Shown in pieces: positions 7,681 through 16,325 of a stretch of 64,000 bases of DNA (position 1 is the first letter of the stretch; every line of letters begins with the position of its first letter). The position numbers were made by a program, and so were the translations under genes. The stretch covers positions 1 to 64,000 of the forward strand of contig NZ_VHQG01000003.1 in NCBI RefSeq assembly GCF_006517435.1. The letters are read 5' to 3'. Source of the stretch: Schumannella soli (GTDB lineage: Bacteria > Actinomycetota > Actinomycetes > Actinomycetales > Microbacteriaceae). The notes beneath the pieces are model-generated. The model was not told the origin of the DNA and made no database searches. It worked only from the letters and a program-made list of their open reading frames with translations.

Positions 7681-9912
7681 TCAGCCCTTGGCGAGGAACG
7701 CCGCCTCGGCCTCGTCGAGCCGACGGGCGAGAGCGGCGGCGAGCGCGGAATGCTGCGCGAGCGCCGGGTCGGCGTCGAGCACCCCGGCTGCGGCCTCGCG
7801 GGCGTCGCCGATCAGGTCGCCGTCCTTCGCGACGCGCAGCAGGCGCAGCGACGAGCGGCCGCCCGACTGGGCGCTGCCGAGCACGTCGCCCTCGCGCCGC
7901 AGCTCGAGGTCGACGTTCGCCAGCTCGAAGCCGTCGAGGGTCGCCGCGACCGCATCCACCCGCTCGCGCGCGAGCGTCTCGGGCGCGGCGTGCGTCACGA
8001 AGAGGCACAGCCCGGGCACGCCGCCGCGGCCGACCCGGCCGCGCAGCTGGTGCAGCTGCGAGACGCCGAAGCGGTCGGCGTCGAGCACGACCATGGTCGA
8101 GGCGTTCGGCACGTCGACGCCGACCTCGATCACTGTGGTCGCGACGATCACATCGATGTCGCCGGCGGCGAAGGGGCGCATCACCGCATCCTTCTCGTCG
8201 GCGCTCATGCGGCCGTGCAGCGCCTCGATGCGGCGCCCGGCGAGCAGCGGGTTGCGGCGCACCTCCTCGACGACGGTGAGCACGGCCGCGATGGGCGGCG
8301 GAGGGCCGTCGGCGCCGGGCTGTCCGGCCGGCGCCGGTCCGTCGTCGGGCGCGGGCGCGAGATCCGGGTCGGGGGTCTTCGCGTCGATCGCCGGGCACAC
8401 CACGAAAGCCTGACGGCCCTGTGCGAGCTCCTCCGACATCCGCTCCCAGATACGGCGCTCCCAGCCGGGGTGGTCGGCGAGGCCGACGACGAAGGAGGCG
8501 ATGGGCGTGCGACCGGCCGGCAGCTCGGAGATCGTCGAGATGTCGAGGTCGCCGAACACCGTCATCGCGACCGTGCGCGGGATGGGCGTCGCCGTGAGCA
8601 CGAGCACGTGCGGTGAGCGCCCCTTGAGTCGCAGCGCCTCGCGCTGGTCGACGCCGAAGCGGTGCTGCTCGTCGACGACGACGAGACCGAGGTCGGCGAA
8701 GCTGACGTTGTCGCCGAGCAGCGCGTGGGTGCCGACGACGATCGAGGCCCCACCGGAGGCGACCGCGAGCAGGGCCTTGCGGCGCTCGGCGGCGGTCAGC
8801 TGCCCGGTCAGCAGCGTGGGACGCAGTCGCGCGGCGAGGTCGGGGCCGAGCGAGCGGGTGATCGAGCGCAGGTGCTGCGCGGCGAGCACCTCCGTCGGGG
8901 CGAGCAGCGCCGCCTGACCGCCCGAGTCGACGACCGTGAGCATCGCCCGCAGCGCGACGAGGGTCTTGCCCGAGCCGACCTCGCCCTGCACGAGCCGGTT
9001 CATCGGCGCATCGGAGGCGAGATCGCGCTCGACCTCCTCCCCCACGAGCCGCTGGTCGCCGGTGAGCTGGAACGGCAGCGCCGCGTCGAACTCGGCGAGC
9101 AGCCGACCGGGATGGCGCGGGTCGGCCGCCTCGGCCCGGCGGGCGGCGCGCTGACGCAGCAGCGCCGACTGCAGCACGAAGGCCTCCTGGAAGCGCAGCG
9201 CATCGCGCGCGGCACGCCAGTCGCGATCTCTCTCGGGCCGGTGCACGAGCTCGAGCGCCTGCGCGAAGTCGACCAGTCCGCGCTCGCGGCGCACCGCATC
9301 CGGAACCGGATCGTCGAGTCGGGGCAGGGAGTCGAGCACGACCTCGACGGCCTGCTGGATCTTCCACGTCGGCAGCGTCGACGTCGCCGGGTAGACCGGC
9401 ACGGGCTGCTCGGCCCAGCTCTTCGCTTCGTCGCCTCCGGCGCGCAGCGCGTCCGCCCGCGGGTCGTCGGCGTCGAAGAGCTCGTAGTCGGGATGCGCGA
9501 GCTGCCGCTGCCCGCGGTAGTCGCCGACCTTGCCCGCGAACATGCCGCGCACGCCCGGCTTCAGCTGCTGCGAGCGCCAGGCCTGATTGAAGAAGGTGAG
9601 GCTGAGGATGCCGCTGCCGTCGGTCACCTCGACCTCGAGGATGGATCCCTTGCGCTGCCGCATGACGCGCTCGTTGACCTTGCGCACCTCGGCGACGATC
9701 GTGACGTCCTCGCCGACGACGAGGCTCGCGAGGGCGGTCAGCTCGCCGCGGCGGGCGTAGCGGCGCGGGTAGTGGCTCAGCAGGTCGCCGACCGTGCGCA
9801 GGCCGAGCCCGCGCTCGAAGGCCGCGGCGGTGCGGTCGCCGACGACGGCCGCGAGCCGCCGCTCGAGCGGTCCGCCGTCGAGCGCGTGCGCGGAGGCGGG
9901 GCTCGGGGTCAC
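7681..9912 (-). CDS. recG: ATP-dependent DNA helicase RecG
   Basis: This 743-residue RecG remodels stalled replication forks and branch-migrates Holliday junctions. The N-terminal wedge/OB region is at about residues 60-145 (IVAEVRKVNERVMRQRKGS). The Walker A GEVGSGKT is at 310-317, the Walker B box is DEQH, helicase motifs ATPIPRT and TVIEVGVDVPNA follow, and QLRGRVGRGG is motif VI. The start is GTG at 9912, six bases after TAGCCT, so the transcript is probably leaderless. rsmD, which often sits beside recG and coaD, is here displaced to 12100 on the other strand. Confidence 0.97.
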   Translation of the reverse strand: MTPSPASAHALDGGPLERRLAAVVGDRTAAAFERGLGLRTVGDLLSHYPRRYARRGELTALASLVVGEDVTIVAEVRKVNERVMRQRKGSILEVEVTDGSGILSLTFFNQAWRSQQLKPGVRGMFAGKVGDYRGQRQLAHPDYELFDADDPRADALRAGGDEAKSWAEQPVPVYPATSTLPTWKIQQAVEVVLDSLPRLDDPVPDAVRRERGLVDFAQALELVHRPERDRDWRAARDALRFQEAFVLQSALLRQRAARRAEAADPRHPGRLLAEFDAALPFQLTGDQRLVGEEVERDLASDAPMNRLVQGEVGSGKTLVALRAMLTVVDSGGQAALLAPTEVLAAQHLRSITRSLGPDLAARLRPTLLTGQLTAAERRKALLAVASGGASIVVGTHALLGDNVSFADLGLVVVDEQHRFGVDQREALRLKGRSPHVLVLTATPIPRTVAMTVFGDLDISTISELPAGRTPIASFVVGLADHPGWERRIWERMSEELAQGRQAFVVCPAIDAKTPDPDLAPAPDDGPAPAGQPGADGPPPPIAAVLTVVEEVRRNPLLAGRRIEALHGRMSADEKDAVMRPFAAGDIDVIVATTVIEVGVDVPNASTMVVLDADRFGVSQLHQLRGRVGRGGVPGLCLFVTHAAPETLARERVDAVAATLDGFELANVDLELRREGDVLGSAQSGGRSSLRLLRVAKDGDLIGDAREAAAGVLDADPALAQHSALAAALARRLDEAEAAFLAKG

Positions 9913-9918
9913 GTTCCG

Positions 9919-9924
9919 AGGCTA
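9919..9924 (-). promoter_or_regulatory. -10-like TAGCCT six bases before recG
   Basis: It reads TAGCCT on the minus strand with a six-base gap to the GTG at 9912, the leaderless pattern seen repeatedly in this window. Confidence 0.6.
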
Positions 9925-9967
9925 CCGACCGCGTCCGTCAGGCGGCGACGTGGTGCCAGCCGCGGCA

Positions 9968-11047
9968 CTACAGCCAGCCGCGCCGTTTGAAGACGAAGTA
10001 CAGCACGACCGCCGAGCCGACCATGATCCCGATCGCCAGCGGGTAGCCGAAGGTCCAGTTCAGCTCGGGCATGTACTTGAAGTTCATGCCGTAGATCGAG
10101 CCGATGAGCGAGGGCACGAACAGGATGGCGGCCCACGCCGAGATGAGGCGCGCCTCCTCCGCCTGCCGGTTCGAGGCGGCCGAGAGCCGCTGCGACTCCT
10201 CGTTCTGGCGCTGACCGACGAGGTTCGTGTTGACCTGCAGGATGTCGCGCAGCAGCACCCGGAACTCGTCGATGCGCTCCTTCGCCTGCACGACGTGGTC
10301 GGCGACGTCGCGCAGGTACTGCTCGAGCACCTCGGCCACGTCCCCGTCGACCCAGCCCGACGACAGCTCGTCGATGATCCCGATGAGCGGGCTCACGGCG
10401 CGGTCGAACTCGATCACCTCGCGGTTGAGCTGGTAAATGCGCTTCGACACTGTCGGGTCGCCGTCGAACACCTGCGTCTCGATCTCGTCGATGTCGTTGG
10501 CGAGGCCCTTCACGACGGGCAGGTAGCCGTCGACGACGGCGTCGAGGATCGCGTAGAGCACCGCCTCGGCACCCTCGGCGAGCGCCTCGGGCGTGGTCTC
10601 CATCCGATCGCGCACCGGCGTCAGCTTCGGCGACTCGCCGTGGCGCACCGTGATGACGAAGTTCTGGCCGCTGAAGACGTGCAGCTCGCCGAACTCGATC
10701 TGCTCGGCGGCGTCGTCGTAGTAGGCGGCCTTGAGCACCATGAAGCGGGTCTCGCCGTAGCGCTCGATCTTCGCGCGCTGGTGGGCGGTGACCGCATCCT
10801 CGATCGCGAGCGGATGCAGGTCGAACTCGGCCGCGAGCTCGGCCATATCCGCCTCGTTCGGCTTGAGCATGCCGATCCAGGCGAGCGCGTCGGGGTTCTC
10901 GTCGAGCAGGTGGAAGGTCTCGTTGAAGCTGCCGGGCGCCGCGAGTCGGGCGCCGCCGGCGTAGACGACGTTCTTGAGCACGCTCGCGGGCATGCGCGGG
11001 GCCGCGGTCGCGCCGGTGGCGGCGGTCGGGCGTGAGGTGTCGGTCAC
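9968..11047 (-). CDS. corA: CorA-family magnesium/cobalt transporter
   Basis: The 359-residue protein has a long cytoplasmic N-terminal region of mixed strands and helices. Two C-terminal membrane helices end the protein, with the diagnostic YGMNF loop (GMN motif) between them, then a basic tail (FKRRGWL). CorA pentamers carry Mg2+ and related divalent ions across the membrane. The start GTG at 11047 has TACGAT six bases upstream. Confidence 0.93.
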   Translation of the reverse strand: MTDTSRPTAATGATAAPRMPASVLKNVVYAGGARLAAPGSFNETFHLLDENPDALAWIGMLKPNEADMAELAAEFDLHPLAIEDAVTAHQRAKIERYGETRFMVLKAAYYDDAAEQIEFGELHVFSGQNFVITVRHGESPKLTPVRDRMETTPEALAEGAEAVLYAILDAVVDGYLPVVKGLANDIDEIETQVFDGDPTVSKRIYQLNREVIEFDRAVSPLIGIIDELSSGWVDGDVAEVLEQYLRDVADHVVQAKERIDEFRVLLRDILQVNTNLVGQRQNEESQRLSAASNRQAEEARLISAWAAILFVPSLIGSIYGMNFKYMPELNWTFGYPLAIGIMVGSAVVLYFVFKRRGWL

Positions 11048-11053
11048 GCGAGC

Positions 11054-11059
11054 ATCGTA
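11054..11059 (-). promoter_or_regulatory. -10-like TACGAT six bases before corA
   Basis: It reads TACGAT on the minus strand with a six-base gap to the GTG at 11047. Confidence 0.6.
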
Positions 11060-11142
11060 GGCCCGCCCGGCGACGCAGCGGGGGCACGGCTCAGGATGCG
11101 CGGAGGCGCGCCGGGCAGCTCACCCCGGTCGTCCCGGCCCGC

Positions 11143-11148
11143 TAGCGT
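11143..11148 (+). promoter_or_regulatory. -10-like TAGCGT seven bases before the first EamA gene
   Basis: TAGCGT lies on the plus strand with a seven-base gap to the ATG at 11156. Confidence 0.55.
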
Positions 11149-11155
11149 CGAGGGG

Positions 11156-12103
11156 ATGCGCTCGGCTGTCCTCCTCGTGCTGGCCACCCTGTTCTGGGCC
11201 GGCAACTTCGTCGTCGGCGCCGCCGCGCTCGACGAGCTCGACCCCGTCAGCCTCACGTGGATCCGCTGGCTGCTCGCCGCGCTGCCGCTGCTGCTCATCG
11301 CCCAGGTCGTCGAGCGCCCGTCCTGGCGTCAGGTCGCGCGGCACTGGCCGAAGCTGCTGCTGCTCGGCGCACTCGGACTCGCCGGCTATCCGCTCACGCT
11401 CTACTCGGCGCTCGAGTTCACGAGCCCGCTGTCGGCGTCGCTCATCAACTCCGCGAACCCAGCGCTGATCGTGATCATCGCGGCCGTGTTCCTGCGCGAG
11501 CGCGTGACCCCGCTCACCGTCGTGGGCATCCTGCTCGGACTCGGCGGCGTGCTGCTCGTGATCAGCAAGGGCGACCCGCTGGCGCTGCTCGCGCACGGAC
11601 TCAACCCGGGCGACGCGATCATGTTGCTCGCCATCACGATCTGGTCGATCTACACGCTGCTCGGGCGGCGCCTCACGGCGGTGCCCCCGATCACGAGCAC
11701 CGCCGTTCAGGCGCTCATCGTCGCGGTCGTCGGGGCGCCGTTCGCGCTCGCGCACGGCGTCGCGTGGCCGGTGTCGGGCGGCGGATGGCTCGAGGTGCTG
11801 TTCATCGTGCTGTTCCCCTCGGTCGGCTCGTACCTGCTCTGGAACACGGCGACGCGGCGCGTGTCCGCGGCGGCGGCATCCATCTACATCAACCTCATGG
11901 TCGTGTTCACGGCGCTGACCGGGCTGCTGTTCGGGCATCCCGTCTCTTCCGTGCAGCTCATCGGCGGGGTGATCGTGATCGGCGCGGTCGTGCTGCTGGC
12001 GCTGGCGGGGCGGCGGGCCGCGGCTCGCGCCGCCGTGACAGCGGAGGACACGATCGCCCCGACGCCTCCGACCTCGCCGCGCGACGCTAGCGTGGAGCCG
12101 TGA
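11156..12103 (+). CDS. EamA (DMT) family transporter
   Basis: The protein has 315 residues with about ten hydrophobic helices in two EamA repeats. The first contains LFWAGNFVVGAAALDELDPV and FTSPLSASLINSANPALIVI, the second SIYTLLGRRL and SVGSYLLWNTATRRVSAAAA. This family exports amino acids or other metabolites; the substrate here is unknown. The ATG at 11156 is preferred to an upstream in-frame start at 11096 because TAGCGT sits seven bases before it. The stop overlaps the rsmD start by four bases. Confidence 0.85.
   Translation: MRSAVLLVLATLFWAGNFVVGAAALDELDPVSLTWIRWLLAALPLLLIAQVVERPSWRQVARHWPKLLLLGALGLAGYPLTLYSALEFTSPLSASLINSANPALIVIIAAVFLRERVTPLTVVGILLGLGGVLLVISKGDPLALLAHGLNPGDAIMLLAITIWSIYTLLGRRLTAVPPITSTAVQALIVAVVGAPFALAHGVAWPVSGGGWLEVLFIVLFPSVGSYLLWNTATRRVSAAAASIYINLMVVFTALTGLLFGHPVSSVQLIGGVIVIGAVVLLALAGRRAAARAAVTAEDTIAPTPPTSPRDASVEP
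12088..12093 (+). promoter_or_regulatory. -10-like TAGCGT six bases before rsmD
   Basis: TAGCGT lies inside the 3' end of the EamA gene with a six-base gap to the rsmD GTG at 12100, so rsmD may have its own leaderless promoter besides read-through. Confidence 0.5.
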
Positions 12104-12687
12104 CGCGCATCATCTCCGGTTTCGCCGGGTCGCTGCGGCTGGCGGTCCCGCCGGCCGGCACCCGCCCGACGAGCGACCGGGTGCGCGAGGCGATCTTCTC
12201 CGCGCTCGAGGCCCGCGACGCGATCGAGGGGATGCGGGTGCTCGACCTCTACTCGGGGTCGGGCGCGCTCGGTCTCGAGGCCGCGTCCCGCGGCGCGCGC
12301 GAGGTCGTGCTGGTCGACCGCTCCGCCGCCGCCGCGCGCGTCGGCCGCGACAACGCGAAGCTCGTCAGCCGGGCCGCCCCGCGTGGCGCCGCCCCGCAGA
12401 TCACCGTGTCGAGCTCGCCCGTGCAGTCGTTCCTCGGCGGAACGGTCGGCCCCTGGGATCTCGTCTTCCTCGACCCGCCCTACGACCTCGGCGGCGCGGA
12501 GCTGACGCACAACCTCGAGGCGCTCGTCGGCGTCCTCGCCGACGACGCGCTCGTCGTGATCGAGCGCTCCGCTCGCGATCTGCTGCCCGAGCTGCCCGCC
12601 GGCCTCGAACTCGAACGCAGCAAGGACTACGGCGACACGGCCGTGCACTGGATCGCGACAACCCCGAACGAGGAGCCCACCCCATGA
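12100..12687 (+). CDS. rsmD: 16S rRNA (guanine(966)-N(2))-methyltransferase
   Basis: This 195-residue RsmD methylates G966 of 16S rRNA using S-adenosylmethionine. It shows the N-terminal RIISGFAGSLRL, then RPTSDRVREAIFSAL, the SAM-binding loop VLDLYSGSGALGLEAASRGA, and the N6/N2-methyltransferase catalytic motif DPPYDL. The GTG start overlaps the upstream stop (GTGA) and its own stop overlaps the next ATG (ATGA), giving a three-gene coupled unit. Confidence 0.95.
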   Translation: MTRIISGFAGSLRLAVPPAGTRPTSDRVREAIFSALEARDAIEGMRVLDLYSGSGALGLEAASRGAREVVLVDRSAAAARVGRDNAKLVSRAAPRGAAPQITVSSSPVQSFLGGTVGPWDLVFLDPPYDLGGAELTHNLEALVGVLADDALVVIERSARDLLPELPAGLELERSKDYGDTAVHWIATTPNEEPTP

Positions 12688-13010
12688 TCGTCGCCTTCTC
12701 CGTCGCCCCGAGCGGCGGCCCCGCCGGCACCGGCGACAGCGCCTCGGTGCACGACGCCGTCGCCGCGGCCGTGCGCATCGTGCGCGAGTCGGGCCTGCCG
12801 AACCGCACGAGCTCGATGTTCACCGAGATCGAGGGCGAGTGGGATGAGGTCATGGATGTCGTGAAGCGCGCCACCGAGGCCGTCGCCGCCTACGGCACGC
12901 GCGTCTCGCTCGTGCTCAAGGCCGACATCCGCCCCGGTCACACGGGCGAGCTCGACGGCAAGCTCGAGCGCCTCGAGGCCGCGATCGACGAGCAGACCGC
13001 GCAGGGCTGA
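12684..13010 (+). CDS. Thiamine-binding (MTH1187/YkoF-like) protein
   Basis: This is a 108-residue ferredoxin-like protein. It starts IVAFSVAPSG, has a conserved NRTSSMFTEIEGEWDEVMDVVKRATEAV centre and ends with the strand RVSLVLKADIR. That pattern is typical of the thiamine-binding COG0011 family. It likely binds thiamine or a related molecule in the cytoplasm; the exact role is uncertain. The ATG overlaps the rsmD stop. Confidence 0.85.
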   Translation: MIVAFSVAPSGGPAGTGDSASVHDAVAAAVRIVRESGLPNRTSSMFTEIEGEWDEVMDVVKRATEAVAAYGTRVSLVLKADIRPGHTGELDGKLERLEAAIDEQTAQG

Positions 13011-13034
13011 GCCCTCGCCCGAGCCCGCCCTTGA

Positions 13035-13982
13035 TCAGGCGCCGTGGGCCCCGCCGCGCTCCGTCGCCGCGGCGATCGCCTTCAGCCGCTCGATGACCGT
13101 CTGCACGCTGCGGCGCGCCGCCGACTCGGGGCGGGTGAGCACGTCCACGTGGCGGCCGAGCGTGAGGTCGGCGATCGGACGCAGCACGACGCGGTCGCGG
13201 TAGGCGTCGGGCAGGCCGGTGTGCCGGGGCAGCAGCCCGATGACCGAGGTCGCGGCGATGATGCCGGCGGCGACGTTGAACTCGTTGACGCGGTGTGCGA
13301 TCTCGATCGGGCGGCCGGTCGTCGCGGCGTGCGCCTGCACGAGCAGCGGCTCGAGTGCGAAACCCTCGTGGGCGGCGAGCCAGGTCGCGTCCACCAGATC
13401 GGCGAGCTGGATGCGGTCGCGCCGGGCGAGCGGGTGGTCGACGGGGAGGGCGAGGTCGATCGGCTCGACCAGCAGCGGCGTCACCGTCACGCGCGTCTCG
13501 GGCCAGGGCGGGGACGCGAGCGGACGGTGGGCGATCACGATGTCGTGGTCGGCGACGAGGTCGGGGAATCCGTCGATCGAGACGTCCTCGTCGCGGCAGC
13601 GCACCGTCGGTGCGGCCGGGTCGGTGCGGGCCGCGGCGACCGTGTCGGCGATGAGCTGAGGGAACCAGGCCAGCCCGACGCTGTGGAACGCGGTGACGCT
13701 CACGACCGCGGCCGGCTCGCTGAGGTACTCCTGCACCGTCTCACGCGCGCGGGCGAGGGCGCCGAGCACGTCGCCCGCCGCATCCGCCAGACGGTGACCC
13801 GCCGGCGTCAGCACGAGCACCCGTCCCTGCTGCCGGGTGAGCGGCACGTCGCCGACCGCCCGCTGCAGCGTCGCCAGCTGCTGCGACACCGCCGACGCCG
13901 ACAGGTGCATCGCCTGCGCCACGGCCGTGACCGAGCCGCGGTCGCGCAGTTCGCGCAGCGTGCGGAGGTGGACGGAATCCAT
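13035..13982 (-). CDS. LysR-family transcriptional regulator
   Basis: The protein has 315 residues. An N-terminal winged helix-turn-helix (residues 3-60, SVTAVAQAMHLSASAVSQQL) is followed by a periplasmic-binding-like effector domain (about 90-295). It is divergent from an EamA transporter across a 71-base gap, so it probably controls that exporter in response to a small molecule. The start ATG at 13982 has TAAGTT seven bases upstream on the minus strand. Confidence 0.9.
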   Translation of the reverse strand: MDSVHLRTLRELRDRGSVTAVAQAMHLSASAVSQQLATLQRAVGDVPLTRQQGRVLVLTPAGHRLADAAGDVLGALARARETVQEYLSEPAAVVSVTAFHSVGLAWFPQLIADTVAAARTDPAAPTVRCRDEDVSIDGFPDLVADHDIVIAHRPLASPPWPETRVTVTPLLVEPIDLALPVDHPLARRDRIQLADLVDATWLAAHEGFALEPLLVQAHAATTGRPIEIAHRVNEFNVAAGIIAATSVIGLLPRHTGLPDAYRDRVVLRPIADLTLGRHVDVLTRPESAARRSVQTVIERLKAIAAATERGGAHGA

Positions 13983-14041
13983 GAAGCAGAACTTACTCGT
14001 ACCTGAGCACAGACGCCGTTGTTCTTCAGGGATGCGCTGGC

Positions 14042-14047
14042 CAGTCT
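14042..14047 (+). promoter_or_regulatory. -10-like CAGTCT six bases before the second EamA gene
   Basis: CAGTCT lies in the LysR/EamA divergent gap with a six-base gap to the GTG at 14054. It is a weaker match than the TANNNT cases. Confidence 0.4.
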
Positions 14048-14053
14048 CGACAC

Positions 14054-14995
14054 GTGATCTCCTCCCGCGTCGGCTCGGCGCTGCGCCGCCAGACCCCCGA
14101 CCTCGTGCTCATCGCGATCGCTGTCGTCTGGGGCGGCAGCTACCTCGCCTCGAAGGATCTCGCCGCCGCGTCGACGGCCGCCGCCGTCACGTGCGCGCGC
14201 TTCGTGCCCGCGGCGCTGATCATGCTGGCGCTCTGCGCCGCCCGGCGCGGGCGCGGGCTGCGCGGCTCACTGCGCCCCGGACTCGCGCTCGGCGCCCTGC
14301 GCACCGCGACGATCGCCCTCGAGACCGTCGGCGTCACGATCACGAGCGCCGCCAACGCGGGGCTGATCATCGGCCTGTCGGTGCTGTTCACCCCGCTCAT
14401 CGAGTCGGCCGTGCGCCGGCGACGCATCTCGGCGTCGCTGCTCGGCAGCATCCTGCTCGCCCTCGTCGGCGTGGCGCTGCTGGTCGGCGGCAACGGCGTC
14501 ACCCCGCCGAACCTCGGCGACGCGCTGCTGCTCACCGCCGCCGTGACCCGGGCCGCGCTCGGCGTCGCCGAGGCGCAGACGGCGCGGCGCCCCGGAACCG
14601 ACGTGATCGCGCTCACGACGATCGAGCTGACCGTGGGGGCCGTCGTGTTCGCGGTCGTCGGCACCGGGCCGCTGCTGTCGGCGGCGAGCGGATTCGGCGC
14701 GGCGCAGTGGGGCGTCATCGCCTACCTGATCGTCGGGTGCACGATCGGCGCGTTCCTCGGGCAGCTCTGGGCGACGCGGCGCACGTCGGCGTCGCGGGCG
14801 GGGATGCTGCTCGCGACCGAGCCGGTCTGGGCTCTCGGCATCGCCGTCGTGCTCGCCGGAGAGCGCATCGGGCCGCTCGGACTCTGCGGCGCCGCGATCC
14901 TGCTCGCCGCGACCGTCTGGGGTCGCCGCGCCGAGCGCGCCTGGCGGGAGCGGGGCCTCGACGCCGCACCCGCCCCACGCCCCGATCTGGGGTGA
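14054..14995 (+). CDS. EamA (DMT) family transporter paired with LysR
   Basis: This 313-residue protein has about ten membrane helices and the EamA hallmarks AIAVVWGGSYLASKDLAA and ITSAANAGLIIGLSVLFTPL in the first half. The second half carries QLWATRRTSASRAGMLLATEPVWA. It is probably an amino-acid or metabolite exporter; the divergent LysR gene suggests induction by the exported compound or a precursor. The start is GTG at 14054. Confidence 0.87.
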   Translation: MISSRVGSALRRQTPDLVLIAIAVVWGGSYLASKDLAAASTAAAVTCARFVPAALIMLALCAARRGRGLRGSLRPGLALGALRTATIALETVGVTITSAANAGLIIGLSVLFTPLIESAVRRRRISASLLGSILLALVGVALLVGGNGVTPPNLGDALLLTAAVTRAALGVAEAQTARRPGTDVIALTTIELTVGAVVFAVVGTGPLLSAASGFGAAQWGVIAYLIVGCTIGAFLGQLWATRRTSASRAGMLLATEPVWALGIAVVLAGERIGPLGLCGAAILLAATVWGRRAERAWRERGLDAAPAPRPDLG

Positions 14996-15043
14996 GACAC
15001 GGGCTGTCCACCCCGCTTAGCCTGCCCAGGTGCGAGGGGACGC

Positions 15044-16231
15044 GTGACGCCGGACGAGGCGGAGGATGTTCTCGGGGTGACGCCGGGAGCGACCCTCGAG
15101 GAGATCGAGCGCGCCTTCCGCAAGCTCGCCCGCGCGACGCATCCCGACCTCCTCACCGCCGATGCGCACCCCGATGAGGTTCGCGACGCGAGCGAGCGCT
15201 TCAACCGGGCCCAAGCAGCCCGCGATCTGCTGCGCGACGAGCTGACGCGTCCGGCGTTCGCGATCCTCAGCGGACCCTACGCCGCGGCCGGCTCGAGCCG
15301 ACGCGGCGGCGGCCTCGGCGACGAGCGGCCCTTCGCCGACCCCGCCGACGAGCTCGCCGCGCGTCGCCGCGGCTCGAGCCCGCGCAGCCGCTTCGCCCCG
15401 CCCGAGCCCGATCCGGCGCACGCGGATGTCGACCTCAGCGACCTGCCCGACGATCCGACCGCGACCCTCGCCGATCTGGCCGCCGACCCGGCCCGCTGGG
15501 CTCCGCCGCCGCCCGTCGACGAGCGCGAGGAGGTCGAGCTGAGCCCGCTGCCCACGGAATCCGCCGAACCGGTGCGGCCGACGGGCGAGAGCTACTGGAT
15601 GCCGCCCGCCGCATCCGGCGACGCCGAGACCGCCGCCGCGGGTTTCGCGTCCCACTCGGGTGCACCGGATGCCGCGGCCGACCCCGAGTGGGACGGCGCC
15701 GCTCCCGCCGTGAGCCGCTGGGTGCCGAGCGCCGACGAGAAGCTCACGACGGGCGAGATCGAAGCCCAGCGCGTGCGTCACCGCCGCCGGCGCGAGCGGC
15801 TCACGATCGCGCTCGGCACGACGATCGCCCTGATCGGCATCGTCGTCGGCGTGCTCGTCGCCGTGAACCCGCAGCTGTTCCACGATGATCCGCAGCCGGT
15901 CACCTTCCCCGCCGCGGTGCCGCAGAAGCCCAGCAGCGACGCGAGCACGGCGGGTCTGGCCTTCGACTCGACGCCGGCCGACACGAGCACGACGGATGAC
16001 TGCTCGGTCGCCGGCGAATGCTGGGCCTGGACGATCACGAGCTCGGAGCAGTGCACCGACGGCACCATGATCGCGACCGTCACCTTCGCCGACGCCGCCG
16101 ACACCGCCCCCACCCAGCACCGCAAGTACGCGGTCGCGGGCCTCGCCGAGCACGCGAGCGGGCGCCTCGTCGTGCAGCGCTGGCCCGGAAGCCCCGACTT
16201 CGCGCAGGTCGAGCGGATCGACTGCGTCTGA
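15044..16231 (+). CDS. J-domain protein with a single membrane helix
   Basis: The protein has 395 residues. Residues 2-65 read as a DnaJ J domain, with the HPD motif at 33-35 (THPDLL) needed to stimulate Hsp70 ATPase. A long Pro/Ala/Asp-rich linker follows (about 80-235), then the basic stretch RVRHRRRRER and one membrane helix (253-274). The C-terminal domain of about 120 residues has three Cys (two in DDCSVAGECWAW) and is probably extracytoplasmic. It may recruit DnaK to the membrane; the client is unknown. The start is GTG at 15044, which follows a TAGCCT hexamer by about 20 bases. Confidence 0.75.
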   Translation: MTPDEAEDVLGVTPGATLEEIERAFRKLARATHPDLLTADAHPDEVRDASERFNRAQAARDLLRDELTRPAFAILSGPYAAAGSSRRGGGLGDERPFADPADELAARRRGSSPRSRFAPPEPDPAHADVDLSDLPDDPTATLADLAADPARWAPPPPVDEREEVELSPLPTESAEPVRPTGESYWMPPAASGDAETAAAGFASHSGAPDAAADPEWDGAAPAVSRWVPSADEKLTTGEIEAQRVRHRRRRERLTIALGTTIALIGIVVGVLVAVNPQLFHDDPQPVTFPAAVPQKPSSDASTAGLAFDSTPADTSTTDDCSVAGECWAWTITSSEQCTDGTMIATVTFADAADTAPTQHRKYAVAGLAEHASGRLVVQRWPGSPDFAQVERIDCV

Positions 16232-16325
16232 GCCTCGACGCCCGCGTCGCCGCCGGCCTCGACGCCGAGCCGGTGCGCATCGAGCGGCACATCCCGGCGC
16301 CCGGCTCGAGGGCGTGGCCGTCAGC

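Noticed and set aside
12684-13010. TPP riboswitch control of the thiamine-binding-like gene
   Set aside because: The start lies inside the rsmD stop, so there is no room for a leader, and no TPP aptamer pattern is visible nearby.
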